This document shows, one piece after another, positions 60,501-64,000 of a stretch of 64,000 nt of DNA. Below the pieces are notes generated by a model. It did not search any database, had not been told where the DNA came from, and saw only the letters and a list, made by a program, of their open reading frames with translations. The position numbers and the translations under genes are program-made. Position 1 is the first letter of the stretch; each line of letters opens with the position of its first letter. The stretch is from Hemibagrus wyckioides (Eukaryota > Chordata > Actinopteri > Siluriformes > Bagridae), in assembly GCF_019097595.1 (NCBI RefSeq), contig NC_080734.1:11064392-11128391 (forward strand), read 5' to 3'.

Positions 60501-63058
60501 TAAAGGTCTAAAGGTTTATCATCACAATTCTGCCTTATATTTAGGTCAATGTTTAACTTAAACCAGATTTATGATGCTAACAATGTTAAATCCTGTTCAA
60601 AAGATTTTCCATGAGTCTTTAATTAGAATTCAATGTATTTGATTAGAAATAAATGCAAAACAGATTTTCACCAAAGCTCCCAGATCACTGAAACCTGCAT
60701 GTTTTCCTGTATTGAACTACAATATATTGCCAAAAGTTTTGGGACACCCCTCCATATCACTGAATTCAGGCGTTGGGCTCGGCCCCTTAGTTCCAGTGAA
60801 AGGAACTCTTAATGCTTCAGCATACCAAGAAAATTTGGAGAAATTTTATGCTCCCAACTTTGTGGGAACAGTTTGGGGATGACCCCTTCCTGTTCCAACA
60901 TGACTGCACACCAGTGCACAAAGCAAGGTCCATAAAGACATGGATGAGTGAGTTTGGTGTGGAGGAACTTGACTGGCCTGCACAGAGTCCTGACCTCAAC
61001 CTGATAGAACACCTTTGGGATGAATTAGAGCGGAGACTGCGAGCCAGGCCTTCTCGTCCAACATCAGGGCCTGACCTCACAAAAGCACTTTTAGAGGAAT
61101 GGTCAAAAAAATTGGCAATATAGTGTATCTTTCTCTTTTGTATGAATCTCAATTAAGAGTAAAGCTGTAGCTTTTTCAATCCTGACTACCTCCAAATGTC
61201 AAAAATGACAAAACGGCATTTAGCAATTCAATTCCAACTGCGGTGCATAAGCATCACATTTTGTCAGCTGCTATCAGACTTCAAACTGAATTGATTCTGC
61301 TTAGGTCCATTTCACTATGGCACATCCAACAACTTCAATCAAAGTCTGACTTTCTCTGTGTGAGAAAAATCACACTTGGCTAGCAAGATTTTAGATATCT
61401 TTAGGCAGCCTGATTGTTTATGCCACCCGCCTGCTTGCAGGAAGATAATAAGACAAGGTTAGAAAGTAGTCTAAATAAAAACATGACCATGTTGGGCTAG
61501 TGAAATACATTTATGGTTTTCTAAAGGAGAGATATCAGAATATATTTATGGACAGAAAACTGTTCATAATCATTTTTATTCCTCTTTGAGACAGAATTCA
61601 GCCAGCATCTGATGGGTTTCCCACACGACCACACATACAGGTGTAATTACTGAAACGTGTGTGAAGTGAGCTCATAATAAACAGCCACTCTCACCTTTTC
61701 AGCCAGTGGGCGGTCTGAATATTCCAGTTATCCAGGAACACCTTAAAACTGGTTGCAAACTGAAACAAGAACATACAAAAACTGGAACTTTTCGTTCATC
61801 TTTAATTTACATAATGAATCACAGGTAATGGGAACAGACTGACCTCTATGTTCATTATCCTCAGGTTGGAGATGAGATCCCACCGCGGCACTCCGTCACT
61901 GTCGTAGCCATTAAAGCCAAAGCCAGCTGCGTTGTTGATAGCATCAGCTGTTCAGGTAAGACACAGGATATGATGAGTAGTTAAGGCTATTCAGATCATC
62001 ATATATGCAGCTTCTGTGTTTAGACTATCATGCTCATAAACTGATACAGTGACATATGGAACGATTACACGGTCCTGACACTGTCAGACTTCTCTAGCCT
62101 GTAATTTCAGACTCAAGGCCTACACATTTCCACATGTCAGCTTAGCATGTGGCACATAGCAATGTCAGGAAATGGATATTGAGACTATTTGAGATTGTTT
62201 TATATGATTATATAACATACTGCACTCACAGGAGGTGGGAAGATGATGAAATACCAATGAATATAGAAATGCTGCAAATATGAAAGCTGAGACAGAGTGA
62301 CAGCCAGCAACACGCACCTAGAGTCCAAACAAAGTAGTATTTGGGCCGAGTGGTCAGCATGGATAGATACAGGTAGACCACCTGGGCGTAAAAGGGCGTA
62401 TTGGCAATGAAGTCATCATCAATGTTTCGTTCCACAGGACAAACTTTACAGACGGAGAGGAAAACTAGCAGAGAGATGAAGCAGGTGGCAAGCTTACGAA
62501 TGACCTCCATCTGTAAATAATACAAGAAACAAAGAAATGGTTATCGCTTACAATATAACAACTGTAGGATCTACACAGCAGCTCAGCAGCCTCTCTTTTC
62601 TTTTGCTCGTTATAAAGATAAAAAAATCTCATGATGCCTACATATTTTCCAAATTATATTTCTATGAAAGTGTTCCTTTTCTAAAAACAACACACAGGAC
62701 ATTTTCAACAGGATCTTTTACAAAATTGCATCCTGTAGGTAATCAGGCTCATACATATAAATCAACAGCGACGAAATACTTCTCTATTCTGCAAAATATG
62801 GTCCTAAATAGTCAATATTAATACACTGTAATCAATTAGCAACACTGTCAGTACTGCATGAGTTCAGGCCTTACATTAGGTGAAGGGTCATTTAGCCTAG
62901 TCTTCCCCTGCAGTCTACTGTTGCTCTCCTGCTCTCTGTGACGACAGGGCTTGCCCTCGATGAAGGCGATGTAGTCGTTGTAGGAACAGGTAGGACCTGC
63001 TAGGATGCCCATGAAGTTGCAGTTATAGCTGAAGTATTCAAGAAGGCTGGGCATCCGC
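54550..63058 (-). CDS. mboat2: Membrane-bound O-acyltransferase 2 (lysophospholipid acyltransferase), 3' seven exons
   Basis: Multi-pass membrane enzyme that reacylates lysophosphatidylethanolamine and related lysolipids in the Lands cycle (family knowledge). Exons in transcript order: 63058-62875, 62510-62318, 61947-61844, 61759-61695, 59830-59698, 57632-57481, 54697-54550 (TGA at 54552-54550). Borders are AG/GT and phases close, giving the last 325 residues of a protein usually near 520. It enters in phase 2 at [22 protein letters not shown]. Catalytic motifs are present: the asparagine region [13 protein letters not shown] and the histidine motif [15 protein letters not shown]. Several hydrophobic helices follow (for example [12 protein letters not shown]). 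The tail after the last helix is short and basic/serine-rich. N-terminal exons were not found to 64000 and must lie further right. Confidence 0.94.
54779..55303 (+). mobile_element. deletion derivative of the second Tc1 family, copy in the last mboat2 intron
   Basis: Ends GATCAGGCATAACATTATGACC and CATAATGTTATGCC are inverted. It retains the transposase N-terminal helix-turn-helix region with stops ([28 protein letters not shown]) up to the EYT block, then jumps to the terminal LAAKGG segment. Same organisation and junction as the copy at 56851-57378. Confidence 0.8.
56851..57378 (+). mobile_element. deletion derivative of the second Tc1 family, second copy in the last mboat2 intron
   Basis: TA precedes (56849-56850) and follows (57379-57380) inverted ends CGCTGATCAGGCATAACATT and AATGTTATGCCTGGTCGGTG. 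It keeps the transposase N-terminus ([23 protein letters not shown] with [20 protein letters not shown]) in one open 61-codon frame, 56961-57146. The middle is missing and the closing segment retained. It is about 1.6 kb from the sister copy. Confidence 0.82.
58030..58270 (-). repeat. tRNA-like dispersed repeat (SINE-type) in an mboat2 intron
   Basis: Sequence GGGGTCGCCACAGTGGA ... GATGCCCTTCCTGACGC ... GGGAATCGAACCCGGGCC ... GAGCCACCAGTGCCCC is a widespread fish repeat. The GGGAATCGAACCCGG block is an inverted tRNA T-loop (B box), so the SINE-like promoter points to the minus strand. An interior T run (58135-58144) is present. Confidence 0.65.
59931..60034. repeat. AAT/AAC trinucleotide tract with inverted ATT tract
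   Basis: (AAT)n 59932-59950, imperfect (AAC)n to 60001, then (ATT)n to 60032. The AAT and ATT ends can pair, so the tract is a fold-back. It lies in an mboat2 intron. Confidence 0.9.
60720..61125 (+). mobile_element. internally deleted Tc1-like element in an mboat2 intron
   Basis: TA flanks both ends (60718-60719, 61126-61127), with the left CAATATATTGCCAAAAGT and right TTGGCAATATAGTG terminal repeats. Only the catalytic C-terminal portion of the transposase remains (frame 60812-61123: [19 protein letters not shown] ... [15 protein letters not shown]), ending early near LLEEWSKK. The element is 406 bp, between mboat2 exons 61695 and 59830. Confidence 0.82.
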
Positions 63059-64000
63059 CTGAAAAAAAAAAAAAAAAAGATTTCTGTAACTTCATCGCAC
63101 CAAAAACATGAGCTATAGTCATCTGTAGGAACTGAAAGAAGGTCATATGGTGATCAAAAACACAGGCTGAACAAAATCCAAAGTACAATGTCCAAAATAT
63201 TGATACTCCTGTGGTAAACAAGCCAACTTAAAGCCATTAGAGTATGATTATAACAACTTTGAATGACTATAACCAGTTTGGGCCCTGCTTGGTTTGAGCT
63301 CTAGCTAAACCAGGTGAAAGCTAGAGAAAGAATCACCAAAGATGCTGAACATTTGTCTACACAAGTGTGTAGCTGTATAACTCTAATAAATGTCTGGGCC
63401 ACACTGCAAGATTTATACAGTCCTAACCCATGTTGAAAATGTCAGATATGCAGACAAAATGACAGGTCTCGGTTTTTTTTTCTTTGGTCCCGGATCATCC
63501 TTCAGTTGAGAATACCTTCAACACTCAATTGTACTGATTCTCAGAATGAGGAACTTCACAGGATTTCTTGCTCACAAGCAAATCAAAACAAACATGGCAG
63601 ACAACACAGCGGTTATTCATGCATGATGTCAGGATTGTGTTTTCACAAGAGAGTCGGCATGCTACCACAGGAGGTCGAGAGCCGTTTAAGACAAGCCGAG
63701 TACCTTGCAGCGTGGCCACATATAACTCATGAATACTACAAGAGATAAACAGCAGCAAAACAAAAAATTGTTTCTATGTTCCATTACCCTCCTATTATCC
63801 TTAGGCTTAGTTTGACCCCATTCAATGTTTAATGTCTATAAATATATGTTTATATTTTAAAATATTTGTAAAATATATTGTATATATTTTTTTGCTTCAA
63901 ATTTAATGACTTTTCCTAATTTAATGGGGACAACCGGGTAAACATAAAATGATCATAATATGTTTTCAGTGCCCTGTACACATTTTGTGGCATTAGGGTT
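63059..64000 (-). other. mboat2: mboat2 intron running off the window
   Basis: Upstream of the exon starting at 63058 the minus strand has a poly-T/CAG acceptor (63062-63078). I searched for the preceding exon, whose product should end near DLAV-R, and did not find it; only unique intron-like DNA is seen. Confidence 0.6.

Noticed and set aside
63525..63758. 77-codon minus-strand frame upstream of the first mboat2 exon seen
   Set aside because: Does not match the expected preceding MBOAT2 sequence and has no suitable donor in the phase required.
1..64000. CRISPR array, operon or phage-like system
   Set aside because: No direct-repeat/spacer pattern and no dense same-strand short genes; the DNA is plainly a spliced vertebrate genome.

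Overview
This window is vertebrate DNA, almost certainly from a teleost fish and plausibly a catfish or related otophysan. Evidence: split genes with GT-AG introns, long CA/GT, GA and GAAA microsatellites, many decayed Tc1/mariner elements, fish-type SINE/LINE tails, and the gene order id2 - kidins220 - mboat2, which matches the conserved vertebrate block ID2-KIDINS220-MBOAT2 (human 2p25.1). The species call is inference.

Layout. Positions 1-24,500 form a gene-poor flank upstream of id2. It holds SINE/LINE fragments, microsatellites, four Tc1-like remnants (7,394-8,721; 13,433-13,966; 19,196-19,620; 21,408-22,560) and several non-repetitive blocks that look like candidate regulatory DNA. A 34-bp-stem hairpin lies at 4,390-4,472. 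At 24,840-26,950 (+) is a compact id2-type HLH inhibitor gene with a TATA box, two coding exons and a 3'UTR exon. Positions 27,250-29,300 hold two more Tc1-like remnants and a SINE-like relic.

Positions 29,370-50,540 (-) carry a complete kidins220 (ankyrin-repeat / KAP P-loop scaffold). I reconstructed 28 coding exons encoding 1,730 residues, plus a 5'UTR exon beside a CpG/CRE/CCAAT promoter and one candidate 30-nt microexon. One of its introns contains a Tc1 element with a 29-bp perfect terminal repeat, disabled by a single TGA, nested inside an older pogo/Tigger-like element. Positions 50,760-54,150 are intergenic. The 3' seven exons of mboat2 (-), a lysophospholipid acyltransferase, run from 54,550 to 63,058. 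Its 5' exons lie beyond the right edge.

The three genes are neighbours by ancestry and not an operon: ID2 is a transcriptional inhibitor, Kidins220 a membrane scaffold for neurotrophin/ephrin signalling, and MBOAT2 a membrane phospholipid-remodelling enzyme. I found no prokaryotic-type system, CRISPR array, virus or rRNA. The most unusual items are the near-intact nested Tc1, two deletion-derivative Tc1 subfamilies with shared breakpoints, the fold-back composite beside the kidins220 promoter, the hairpin, the microexon, and the divergent id2 C-terminus.
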